8,743 nt of DNA from Thiobacillus sp. UBA6205 (GTDB lineage: Bacteria; Pseudomonadota; Gammaproteobacteria; Burkholderiales; Thiobacillaceae), in NCBI GenBank assembly GCA_002421825.1, contig DISR01000064.1, forward strand, positions 1,633 to 10,375, read 5' to 3'. The translations under genes were made by a program, and so were the position numbers. Of this stretch, positions 1 to 5,847 are shown piece by piece (within the stretch, counting starts at the first letter, position 1; every line of letters starts with the position of its first letter). Below the pieces are notes generated by a model. That model worked only from the letters and a program-made list of their open reading frames with translations. It did no database searches and was not told the origin of the DNA.

Positions 1-209
1 TGCTGCTGGAACTCAAGGGCAAGCTCGATTTCGCCGCCGTCACGCTGCCGGCGTCGGGCGCCTCCGACAGCCGCCACGATGTGCGTCAGGCCTTGCTGGC
101 GCTGGGCTACAACGACAAGGAAGCCGACCTCGTCCTCAAGCAGGTGCCGGCCGACCTGCCGGTGTCGGATGCGATCCGCCAGGCGCTCAAGCTGCTGTCC
201 AAGGGTTAA
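1..209 (+). CDS. ruvA: Holliday junction DNA helicase subunit RuvA, C-terminal part (5' truncated by window edge)
   Basis: The frame is open from the first base and ends at TAA 207-209, giving 68 C-terminal residues (LLELKGKLDF ... IRQALKLLSKG). RuvA tetramers bind four-way Holliday junctions and load RuvB rings, which drive branch migration in recombination and repair. What is visible is the end of domain II (the LELKGKL stretch, which in the family is the helix following the helix-hairpin-helix motifs). A low-complexity linker follows (TLPASGASDS), then the mobile domain III (VRQALLALGYNDKEADLVLKQV), the small three-helix bundle that contacts RuvB. The DNA-binding domains I and II lie outside the window. 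ruvB begins only 9 bp after the stop, so the two are almost certainly co-transcribed. The identity rests on a short segment, but the family pattern and the neighbour agree well. Confidence 0.93.
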   Translation, partial: LLELKGKLDFAAVTLPASGASDSRHDVRQALLALGYNDKEADLVLKQVPADLPVSDAIRQALKLLSKG

Positions 210-218
210 GATACGGGC

Positions 219-1253
219 ATGATCGAAACCGACCGCCTTATTGCTCCGGATACGTCCAGCCCGCAGGAGGAGCAGTTCGAGCGCGCGCTGCGTCCGCGCG
301 AGCTTGCCGAATACATCGGCCAGGAAAAGGCGCGCGGCCAGCTGTCGATTTTCATCGAGGCGGCCAGAAAGCGCGCCGAGGCGCTCGATCACGTGCTGCT
401 GTTCGGCCCGCCCGGCCTCGGCAAGACCACACTGGCGCACATCATCGCGCGCGAAATGGGCGTGGGGCTGCGCCAGACTTCCGGTCCGGTGCTGGAACGC
501 GCCGGCGACCTCGCCGCGCTCTTGACCAATCTCGAGCCGCACGACGTGCTGTTCATCGACGAGATCCATCGCCTGAGCCCGGTCGTGGAGGAGGTGCTGT
601 ATCCGGCGCTGGAGGATTTCCAGATCGACATCATGATCGGCGAAGGCCCCGCGGCGCGCTCGGTCAAGCTCGACCTGCCGCCCTTCACCCTGGTCGGCGC
701 GACCACGCGCGCCGGCATGCTCACCAATCCGCTGCGCGACCGCTTCGGCATCGTGGCGCGGCTGGAGTTCTACTCTCCGTCTGAGCTTTCGCTCATCGTC
801 GCGCGCTCCGCGAGCCTGCTCAACATGCGCCTGGAAACGGAAGGCGCGCTGGAAATCGCCAAACGCTCGCGCGGCACGCCGCGGATTGCCAACAGGCTGC
901 TGCGCCGCGTGCGCGACTATTCCGAAGTCCGCGCCGACGGTGTCGCCACGCGCGAGGTCGCCGATGCCGCGCTGTCCATGCTCGACGTCGACCATGCCGG
1001 CTTCGACATGATGGACCGCAAACTGCTGCTCGCCGTGATCGAGAAATTCTCCGGCGGCCCGGTGGGCCTGGACAACCTCGCTGCGGCGATCGGCGAGGAA
1101 CGCGACACCATCGAGGACGTGCTCGAACCCTATCTCATCCAGCAGGGTTTCCTGCAGCGCACACCGCGCGGCCGCATCGCCACGCCGCACGCCTACCGGC
1201 ATCTTGGCTTTGCCACGCCGGCGGCGCCGCCGGACCTGTTCGAGAAGCAATGA
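219..1253 (+). CDS. ruvB: Holliday junction branch migration ATPase RuvB
   Basis: A 344-residue AAA+ ATPase of normal family length. Hexameric RuvB rings flank the RuvA-bound Holliday junction in the cytoplasm and pump DNA by ATP hydrolysis. Visible in order: the N-terminal RPRELAEYIGQEK segment (about 25-37), Walker A GPPGLGKTT (63-71), Walker B LFIDEIH (111-117), sensor 1 GATTR (160-164), the arginine-finger segment NPLRDRFG (170-177), sensor 2 GTPRIANRLLRR (219-230), and the winged-helix C-terminal domain with the GGPVGLDNLAAAIGEERDTIEDVLEPYL signature (279-306). No key residue is missing. The ATG at 219 follows ruvA by 9 bp, and the Shine-Dalgarno sequence is weak, which fits translational coupling to ruvA. 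The stop TGA (1251-1253) overlaps an ATG at 1250 (ATGA). That ATG opens a short frame discussed separately. Assignment is secure. Confidence 0.98.
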   Translation: MIETDRLIAPDTSSPQEEQFERALRPRELAEYIGQEKARGQLSIFIEAARKRAEALDHVLLFGPPGLGKTTLAHIIAREMGVGLRQTSGPVLERAGDLAALLTNLEPHDVLFIDEIHRLSPVVEEVLYPALEDFQIDIMIGEGPAARSVKLDLPPFTLVGATTRAGMLTNPLRDRFGIVARLEFYSPSELSLIVARSASLLNMRLETEGALEIAKRSRGTPRIANRLLRRVRDYSEVRADGVATREVADAALSMLDVDHAGFDMMDRKLLLAVIEKFSGGPVGLDNLAAAIGEERDTIEDVLEPYLIQQGFLQRTPRGRIATPHAYRHLGFATPAAPPDLFEKQ

Positions 1254-1360
1254 CTGCACCCGTCCGCGCAAAAATGACAGAAAGCGTAGCGAGCAGGCAC
1301 GAGTGCGCGAAGCCCCGCAGCGAGCGCCGAGACAGTACATTGAGGTACGGCGAGGCGTGA
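1250..1360 (+). other. 36-codon bridging mini-ORF between ruvB and ybgC (possible remnant of the ybgC 5' end)
   Basis: The ATG at 1250-1252 overlaps the ruvB stop as ATGA. The frame runs 36 codons (beginning MTAPVRAKMTES, ending LRYGEA) to TGA 1358-1360, which overlaps the GTG at 1357 of the ybgC frame as GTGA. Most of its length lies inside the dyad repeat 1296-1387, so the peptide is probably not functional. A ribosome ending ruvB could enter it, translate through the repeat and restart on ybgC. The first codons (MTAPVR) could be the ancestral YbgC start, now split from the conserved FSWPVRVYWEDTD block by the repeat and left in another frame. The reading frame is a direct observation; the coupling role and ancestry are inference. 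Confidence 0.35.
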
Positions 1361-1387
1361 GCGAGGACGCGACAAAGCAATCGTGCC
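1296..1387. repeat. REP/MITE-like palindromic element between ruvB and ybgC
   Basis: The ends form an inverted repeat: GGCACGAGTGC (1296-1306) pairs with GCAATCGTGCC (1377-1387) at 10 of 11 positions. The middle holds a second dyad: CGCC (1325-1328) with GGCG (1349-1352), and GTAC (1335-1338) with GTAC (1345-1348) around the loop ATTGAG. The composition (repeated GCGAGC/GCGAGG words around a GACAGTACATTGAGGTACGG core) resembles short interspersed palindromes I associate with betaproteobacterial genomes. That resemblance is from memory and untested; only one copy is in this window. The right arm enters the 5' end of the ybgC frame. The element may form a stem-loop in the ruvB-ybgC mRNA. Confidence 0.55.
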
Positions 1388-1791
1388 GCGCAGCAGCTTT
1401 CTCCTGGCCGGTACGGGTTTACTGGGAAGACACCGACGCCTACGGCGTGGTGTATTACGCCAACTACCTCAAGTTTCTCGAACGCGCGCGTTCCGAATGG
1501 CTGCGCAGCTTCGGCTTCGAGCAGCCCGAACTCATCGCGCAGCATCGCGGCGTGTTCGTGGTGCGCCGCGTCGAAGCCGACTACCTGCTGCCAGCGCGCT
1601 TCAACGACAGCCTGGTCGTCGATGCGCTTGTCGTCGAGCAGAGCCGCACCAGCCTGGTCATGAACCAGCGCGTGCTGCGCGGCGAGGAACTCCTGCTGAG
1701 CGCGCGCGTCACTCTGGTCTGGGTGCATGAAAAAGCCTTCAAACCCGCTAGAATCCCCGCAGAAGTGCTCGAATCGCTGAACCCGCAATAG
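1357..1791 (+). CDS. ybgC: YbgC-type hot-dog acyl-CoA thioesterase of the Tol-Pal cluster
   Basis: From GTG 1357 the product is 144 residues, close to the usual 130-140 for YbgC. It is a single hot-dog-fold domain. Conserved features are SWPVRVYWEDTDAYGVVYYA (about 16-35, with the catalytic Asp of the DTD motif at about 27), NYLKFLERARSEWLR (36-50) and the core strands ending near VTLVWVHEKAFKPARIP. Family members hydrolyse short acyl-CoA or acyl-ACP thioesters in the cytoplasm and are the usual first gene of tol-pal operons. The start is uncertain: the frame is open back to 1204 with only GTG 1303, GTG 1357 and an ATG inside ruvB available. GTG 1357 is chosen because it gives family length and overlaps the stop of the bridging mini-ORF (GTGA). 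The preceding Shine-Dalgarno sequence is weak (GGCGAGG). The first dozen residues (SEDATKQSCRAAA) look repeat-derived. Stop TAG lies 9 bp before tolQ. Confidence 0.9.
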   Translation: MSEDATKQSCRAAAFSWPVRVYWEDTDAYGVVYYANYLKFLERARSEWLRSFGFEQPELIAQHRGVFVVRRVEADYLLPARFNDSLVVDALVVEQSRTSLVMNQRVLRGEELLLSARVTLVWVHEKAFKPARIPAEVLESLNPQ

Positions 1792-1794
1792 GGA
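1790..1794 (+). promoter_or_regulatory. Ribosome binding site of tolQ
   Basis: AGGGA at 1790-1794, overlapping the last two bases of the ybgC stop, lies 6 bp before TTG 1801. It supports the TTG start over the next in-frame ATG at 1828, which has no comparable purine tract at the right distance. Confidence 0.6.
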
Positions 1795-1800
1795 ATCGAA

Positions 1801-2490
1801 TTGGAAATTTCGCAGAACCTCTCGCTGATGCACCTGATCCTGCAGGCCAGCATTCCCGTCAAGATCGTCATGGGCCTCTTGCTGCTGGCTTCATTCATGT
1901 CGTGGTGGCACATTTTCATCAAGATGTTTTCCCTGAAACGGGCGGCGCAAAATACCGACAGCTTCGAGAAGGAATTCTGGGCGGGGGCGGAGGTAAATAT
2001 GCTCTACCAGCGCGTGAGCCAGAACCGCGAGGCGGCGGGCGAACTCGAACGCATATTCGAGGCCGGCTACAGCGAGTTCCTCAAGCTGCGGCGCCAGGCG
2101 GGCACCTCGGTCAACGTCACCATGGACGGCGCGCGCCGCGCGATGCGCGCGGCTTTCCAGCGCGAGATGGACGGACTGGAGGCGCACCTCTCCTTCCTCG
2201 CAACCGTGGGCTCGGTTTCGCCTTATGTCGGCCTGTTCGGCACGGTGTGGGGCATCATGCTGGCCTTCCAGAACCTGGCTTCGGTCGCGCAGGCCACGCT
2301 GGCGCAGGTCGCGCCCGGCATCGCCGAAGCGCTGATCGCCACGGCCATGGGCCTGTTCGCGGCCATACCCGCGGTGGTTGCCTACAACCGCTACACCTCC
2401 GATGTGGACCGCCTCTCCACGCGCATGGAAACCTTCATGGAAGAGTTCTCCAACATCCTGCAGCGGCAGGCCGCCAAGTCGGCGGCTTAA
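1801..2490 (+). CDS. tolQ: Tol-Pal proton-driven motor subunit TolQ
   Basis: 229 residues, normal for TolQ, an ExbB/MotA-family inner-membrane protein. With TolR it forms a proton-conducting stator-like complex that energises TolA for outer-membrane constriction at division. Membrane segments are visible at about 17-40 (IPVKIVMGLLLLASFMSWWH), 131-157 (containing SPYVGLFGTVWGIM) and 168-195 (containing PGIAEALIATAMGLFAAIP). A long cytoplasmic loop of about 41-130 lies between the first two. The pore-lining threonines of the family fit T148 (GTVW) and T181 (IATAMG). Translation starts at TTG 1801 with a good ribosome binding site; the N-terminal NLSLMHLILQAS stretch preceding the first helix matches family layout. 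tolR follows after 16 bp. Nothing is truncated. Confidence 0.97.
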   Translation: MEISQNLSLMHLILQASIPVKIVMGLLLLASFMSWWHIFIKMFSLKRAAQNTDSFEKEFWAGAEVNMLYQRVSQNREAAGELERIFEAGYSEFLKLRRQAGTSVNVTMDGARRAMRAAFQREMDGLEAHLSFLATVGSVSPYVGLFGTVWGIMLAFQNLASVAQATLAQVAPGIAEALIATAMGLFAAIPAVVAYNRYTSDVDRLSTRMETFMEEFSNILQRQAAKSAA

Positions 2491-2506
2491 GGCAGGGATA
2501 TCCGGC

Positions 2507-2917
2507 ATGGCGCGCGTCCGCAAACAGGTTGCCAGCATCAACGTCGTGCCGCTCATCGACGTGATGCTGGTGCTGCTGGTGGTGTTCATGATCACCGCGC
2601 CCTTCATCAATCCCGGCCAGGTCGAACTGCCCAGCGTGAGCAAGACCGCGGCCACGCCGAGCCAGCCGCTGGAAGTCATGATCAAGTCCGACGGCCAACT
2701 GGTGCTGCGCGACCGCGCCGAGGGCAATTTCGAGTCGCCGGTTTCTCCCGACAGCCTGGCGGGGGAAGTCAGGCGCATCCTCGCCGCGCGCCCCGACCAG
2801 CCGGTGGTGATTTCCGCCGACAAGAGCGTGCGCTATGAAAAAGTCATGAACGTCATGTCGGTGCTGCAGGCGGCGCAGGTGAAAAAAATCGGCCTGCTCG
2901 CGACGCCGTCGAGATGA
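2507..2917 (+). CDS. tolR: Tol-Pal motor subunit TolR
   Basis: 136 residues from ATG 2507, preceded by AGGGA at 2494-2498 (8 bp spacing). The frame is also open upstream into tolQ, but those starts give an N-terminus foreign to the family. TolR is a single-pass inner-membrane protein related to ExbD. The segment INVVPLIDVMLVLLVVFMIT (11-30) holds the protonatable Asp (D18, equivalent to the essential Asp of E. coli TolR). A periplasmic linker follows (TAPFINPGQVELPSVS), then the periplasmic domain (about 55-136) with VVISADKSVRYEKVMNVMSV, the usual ExbD/TolR signature near the C-terminus. Its stop overlaps the tolA start as ATGA, so TolR and TolA synthesis are probably coupled. Confidence 0.97.
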   Translation: MARVRKQVASINVVPLIDVMLVLLVVFMITAPFINPGQVELPSVSKTAATPSQPLEVMIKSDGQLVLRDRAEGNFESPVSPDSLAGEVRRILAARPDQPVVISADKSVRYEKVMNVMSVLQAAQVKKIGLLATPSR

Positions 2918-3684
2918 ATCCAGCCCTGCTGCGCGACGACCTGGCTGCCGGCCTGCTGGCCGCGGCAGTGCATGTTTTCTTCGCCGTGCTGCTGGTGGTG
3001 GGCGTGTCCTGGCAGATACACAATCCGCAGCCGGTAATGGCGGACCTGTGGGAGGCGCTGCCTCCGCCGCCCCGTCCCGTGCCCCGGGCTGCGCCGCAAC
3101 CCAGGCCTGTGCCGCCCCCGCAAGCCAAACCCGAGCCGGAACCCGACACCAGGGCGGCCGATATCGCGCTGGAAAGAAAGAAACGCGCAGAGCAGGAAAA
3201 GCTCAAACGCCAGCAGGCCGCGGAGGCCGAGAAAAAGCTGCGGGAAGCAAAGCTGAAGGAACTTGCCGAAGCAAAGCGGCGCGCCGACTTGCAGCGTGAG
3301 GAGGCAGACCTGCAGCGCCGGATGCTGGAGCAATCCATGGCGGCCGAATCCGGCCAGCTCCGGGCCAGGGCTGCGGCCGCCCAGCGCGCGTCGGAAGTCG
3401 ACAAGCTGGTCGCGCGCTACCAGGACATGATCAGCGCCAGGATACGCGGCAATACGCGGCTGCCCGACAACCTGCCCGGCAACCCCCAGGTCGAGTTCAG
3501 GCTGAGCGTGCTGCCCTCTGGCGATATCGTCAGGATCACGCTCACCAAGAGCAGCGGCAATGCCGCCTTCGACCAGGCGGTGCTGCGCGGCATCGAGAAA
3601 TCCTCGCCGCTGCCGCTGCCCGCAGATCGCGCGGCGATGGAAAAATTCCGCGACCTCGACATCAAGCACAAGGCACGCGAGTGA
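2914..3684 (+). CDS. tolA: TolA, periplasm-spanning Tol-Pal energy transducer
   Basis: 256 residues, starting at an ATG that overlaps the tolR stop. TolA is anchored in the inner membrane by TolQR and reaches Pal/TolB through its C-terminal domain. Visible: transmembrane helix about 11-33 (AAGLLAAAVHVFFAVLLVVG), a Pro-rich segment 50-78 (PPPPRPVPRAAPQPRPVPPP), a charged Lys/Glu/Ala helical stalk about 83-165, and a TonB-like C-terminal domain about 166-256 (YQDMISARIRGN, FRLSVLPSGDIVRI, FDQAVLRGIEKSSPLPLP). It is much shorter than the E. coli protein (421 aa), mainly in the stalk. Of the Ser-x3-His motif used for TolQR coupling, His is present (H20), but the Ser position is Ala (A16). Function is assigned from domain order and operon context. 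Confidence 0.95.
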   Translation: MNPALLRDDLAAGLLAAAVHVFFAVLLVVGVSWQIHNPQPVMADLWEALPPPPRPVPRAAPQPRPVPPPQAKPEPEPDTRAADIALERKKRAEQEKLKRQQAAEAEKKLREAKLKELAEAKRRADLQREEADLQRRMLEQSMAAESGQLRARAAAAQRASEVDKLVARYQDMISARIRGNTRLPDNLPGNPQVEFRLSVLPSGDIVRITLTKSSGNAAFDQAVLRGIEKSSPLPLPADRAAMEKFRDLDIKHKARE

Positions 3685-3693
3685 ATCCAATTC

Positions 3694-3832
3694 GAACGCA
3701 GGGGCGCAGGGACTCGGAGAGGGCTCACGAACAGAGGGGTTAAGGGAGGGATGGGAGATCGGCTGGTTTCCTCTCTTTATCCTCCCATGCCTCCCCGTTG
3801 GTGCTATTGGTGTTCTCTGCGCTCCTGCGTTC
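3694..3832. repeat. Large imperfect inverted repeat in the tolA-tolB gap
   Basis: Outer arms GAACGCAGGGGCGCAGGGA (3694-3712) and TCTCTGCGCTCCTGCGTTC (3814-3832) are complementary at 17 of 19 positions. Inner arms GGGAGGGATGGGAG (3744-3757) and CTCCCATGCCTCCC (3782-3795) are complementary at 13 of 14, around a loop of about 24 nt. The whole element is about 139 bp and fills most of the 246-bp gap between tolA and tolB, which has no credible gene. From memory it resembles dispersed intergenic hairpins built on an ACGCAGRGGCGCAGRGA-like arm; not verified here. There is no T tract after the stem, so it is not a classical intrinsic terminator. It could attenuate read-through or protect the tolQRA mRNA 3' end. 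Confidence 0.75.
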
Positions 3833-3887
3833 AAGGGTTTTCGCTTTTCCACAAGGCCGGTCTGTCATCGGGGTGAACTTTTCCCTG

Positions 3888-3896
3888 TGTTAAACT
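3888..3896 (+). promoter_or_regulatory. Candidate extended -10 promoter for tolB
   Basis: TGTTAAACT (3888-3896) fits an extended -10 pattern (TGn followed by a 4 of 6 match to TATAAT). No good -35 box stands at 16-18 bp upstream. It lies 35 bp before the tolB start, after the large hairpin, where an internal promoter would be expected. This is a weak sequence match only. Confidence 0.3.
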
Positions 3897-3930
3897 CAAA
3901 CCGTTGTTGTCAATAAGCAGGGGGTAGACG

Positions 3931-5211
3931 TTGCGTTCCCTGACGCACTTATTCTTCCGCGTTCTGTTGCCGCTTGCGGCCTGCGTTTTCGGCGTGCATG
4001 CCCATGCCGCCCTCGAAATCCAGGTCACCGGCGGTGCGGCCACCCGCATTCCCGTTGCGCTGATTTCCTTCAAGCCCGCCCCCAACAGCCCGGCTCCCGA
4101 GCTGACCAGCATCATCGGCCAGGATTTGCTGCGCTCGGGCCAGATCAACCTGATCGGGACTGCCGGCAGCCAGCAGCCGTTCGAGCCTGCGCAGATCGAT
4201 TACCCGCTCTGGCGAGGCAAGGGCGCGGATGCCATCGTCATCGGTCAAGTCATCCCACAGCCTGGCGGGCGCTACGAAGTGCGTTTCCGGCTGATGGACG
4301 CGGTCAGGCAAACCCAGCTGGCAGGGCTGAGCTTCAATATCGGCCCGGAGCAGTGGCGTGCCGCGGCGCACAAGATCGCCGACATCATTTACGAAAAACT
4401 GACCGGCATTCCCGGCGTGTTCAGCTCACGCATCGCCTACGTGCAAAAACGCGGCACGGCATACGAATTGCGCGTGGCCGACGCCGACGGCGAGAACTGG
4501 CAGACGGTGGTGCGCTCGCGCGAGCCCATCATTTCCCCGGCTTTTTCGCCCGATGGCCAGCGCATGGCCTATGTTTCGTTCGAGGACAAGAAGCCCATCG
4601 TCTATGTGCAGTCGCTGCGCGACGGCAGCCGCCGCACGCTGGCCGCATTCAAGGGCTCCAACTCGGCGCCGGCCTGGTCGCCGGACGGCAAGCGCCTTGC
4701 GCTGACCCTGACCCGCGATGCCGGCTCGCAGCTTTACCTGATCAACGCAGACGGCAGCGGCGTTTCGCGTCTGGTGCGCAGCAGCGCCATCGACACCGAA
4801 CCGGTCTGGTCGCCAGACGGGCAATGGATCTACTTCACTTCGGATCGCGGCGGCTCGCCGCAAATCTACCGCGTTTCCTCCAGGGGGGGCGAGGTCAAGC
4901 GCATCACTTTCTCTGCGGGCTACAGCGTTTCGCCAGACATCAGCCCCGATGGCAGGCATCTTGCCTATATCCAGCGTGATGACGGACGTTTCAGGGCGGT
5001 ATTGCACGAACTGGCGACGGGTCAGGAGCAGGTGCTGACCGACACCGACTTCGACGAATCGCCCAGCTTTGCGCCCAATGGCCAGCTGTTGTTGTACGCT
5101 ACGCTTTCCCGGGGGCGCGGCGTGCTGGGTACCGTAAGCCTGGATGGGCGTACCAGGGCTCGCCTCTCCGAACCGGGCACGGACGCGCGCGAACCGGTTT
5201 GGGGGCGTTAG
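3931..5211 (+). CDS. tolB: TolB, periplasmic beta-propeller of the Tol-Pal system
   Basis: 426 residues, normal length. Start is TTG 3931 with purine tract AGCAGGGGG (3917-3925) 5 bp upstream; it gives a clean Sec signal peptide (RSLTHLFFRVLLPLAACVFG) with probable cleavage after HAHA near residue 26. The N-terminal alpha/beta domain (about 28-160) includes RIPVALISF and IIGQDLLRSGQINLI. The C-terminal six-bladed propeller (about 165-426) shows WSPDG-type repeats: PAFSPDGQRMAY (203-214), PAWSPDGKRLAL (247-258), PVWSPDGQWIYF (291-302), PDISPDGRHLAY (335-346) and PSFAPNGQLLLY (378-389). TolB binds Pal and TolA in the periplasm and helps release Pal from peptidoglycan. It is 246 bp from tolA and 87 bp from pal, so some separate control is possible. 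Confidence 0.97.
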   Translation: MRSLTHLFFRVLLPLAACVFGVHAHAALEIQVTGGAATRIPVALISFKPAPNSPAPELTSIIGQDLLRSGQINLIGTAGSQQPFEPAQIDYPLWRGKGADAIVIGQVIPQPGGRYEVRFRLMDAVRQTQLAGLSFNIGPEQWRAAAHKIADIIYEKLTGIPGVFSSRIAYVQKRGTAYELRVADADGENWQTVVRSREPIISPAFSPDGQRMAYVSFEDKKPIVYVQSLRDGSRRTLAAFKGSNSAPAWSPDGKRLALTLTRDAGSQLYLINADGSGVSRLVRSSAIDTEPVWSPDGQWIYFTSDRGGSPQIYRVSSRGGEVKRITFSAGYSVSPDISPDGRHLAYIQRDDGRFRAVLHELATGQEQVLTDTDFDESPSFAPNGQLLLYATLSRGRGVLGTVSLDGRTRARLSEPGTDAREPVWGR

Positions 5212-5284
5212 ATTCGAGAAGTTTGTCGTGCCGGGGCCGGAAAAGGTTGCGGCGGTTTTTGAAGTTGGTTGATGTCTTGATATT

Positions 5285-5291
5285 AAGGAGA
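5285..5291 (+). promoter_or_regulatory. Strong ribosome binding site of pal
   Basis: AAGGAGA (5285-5291) stands 7 bp before ATG 5299. It is the second-best Shine-Dalgarno sequence in the window, fitting an abundant outer-membrane lipoprotein that needs more copies than its partners. Confidence 0.75.
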
Positions 5292-5298
5292 CCTGAAG

Positions 5299-5847
5299 AT
5301 GAAACGACTTATTTTGCCAATTCTGGTGTTGGGGGTTTTGAGCGGCTGCGAAACCATGGGCGTGAACGACAAGGAAGCCGCCATCGAAGATCGCAGTACC
5401 GCGAAACCTGCTGCAAACGCGGCAAGTTCCGCGGCGACCTCCGGTGCGAGCGGCCAGTCTGTCCAGGGACAGGCAATGGGCAGCGATCCGCGCAAGGATC
5501 CGGCGAACATTCTTTCAAGACGCAGCGTGTATTTCGACTTCGACCAGTTCGTGGTCAGGGATGAGTTCCGGCCGATGGTCGATGCGCATGCCGCTTACCT
5601 GAACGGCCACCGTGGCGCGCGCATCACCATCCAGGGCAATGCCGACGAGCGCGGCAGCCGCGAATACAACCTCGCGCTGGGACAGAAGCGCGCCGAAGCC
5701 GTGCGCAGGATGCTTTCGGTCTCCGGCGTGCAGGATTCGCAGATGGAGGCGGTCAGCTTCGGCGAGGAAAAGCCGCGCCGTACCGGCACCACGGAAGCGG
5801 ACTATGCCGAGAACCGCCGCGCCGACATCGTGTACGGTGACGAATGA
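5299..5847 (+). CDS. pal: Peptidoglycan-associated lipoprotein Pal
   Basis: 182 residues. A lipoprotein signal peptide ends in the lipobox LSGC, with the acylated Cys at 17; the residue after it is Glu rather than Asp, consistent with outer-membrane sorting. A flexible Ala/Ser-rich linker covers about 25-68. The OmpA-like peptidoglycan-binding domain (about 75-180) begins at SVYFDFDQFVV and holds QGNADERGSREYNLALGQKR (112-131). The conserved Asp (D116) and Arg (R131) there match the residues that bind diaminopimelate in this family. Pal ties the outer membrane to the wall and is relocated to the division site by TolQRAB. The stop overlaps the cpoB ATG as ATGA, indicating coupled translation. 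Confidence 0.97.
   Translation: MKRLILPILVLGVLSGCETMGVNDKEAAIEDRSTAKPAANAASSAATSGASGQSVQGQAMGSDPRKDPANILSRRSVYFDFDQFVVRDEFRPMVDAHAAYLNGHRGARITIQGNADERGSREYNLALGQKRAEAVRRMLSVSGVQDSQMEAVSFGEEKPRRTGTTEADYAENRRADIVYGDE

Noticed and set aside
1204..1356. Longer ybgC from the ATG at 1204 inside ruvB (195 aa)
   Set aside because: The extra N-terminus is Arg-rich shadow of ruvB followed by repeat-derived sequence, and has no counterpart in the YbgC family. GTG 1303 is possible but also lies in the repeat.
1349..1363. Similarity between GGCGAGGCGTGAGC in the ybgC repeat and GGCGAGGCGAGGAGC at 7285 in the queE-queC repeat
   Set aside because: The match is short, needs an indel and is made of common GC-rich words; not enough to call a shared repeat family.
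2378..2506. Longer tolR starting inside tolQ
   Set aside because: The upstream residues are an out-of-frame reading of tolQ. ATG 2507 has a ribosome binding site and gives family length.
2833..3852. 339-codon minus-strand frame opposite tolA
   Set aside because: It is an antisense shadow typical of GC-rich coding DNA. tolA has clear domains on the + strand.
3560..3916. 118-codon frame running from tolA through the tolA-tolB gap
   Set aside because: Half of it is a shadow of tolA and the rest reads through the inverted repeat. It has no ribosome binding site or recognisable domain.
5236..5260. Terminator between tolB and pal (GCCG...CGGC followed by T run)
   Set aside because: Only a 4-bp stem can be drawn before the five T residues, too weak for an intrinsic terminator, and the genes form a conserved operon.
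5259..5286. Promoter-like TTGAAG / TATTAA pair before pal
   Set aside because: The -10 would overlap the pal ribosome binding site, placing the transcript start only a few bases before the ATG. The match is also just 4 of 6 at each box.
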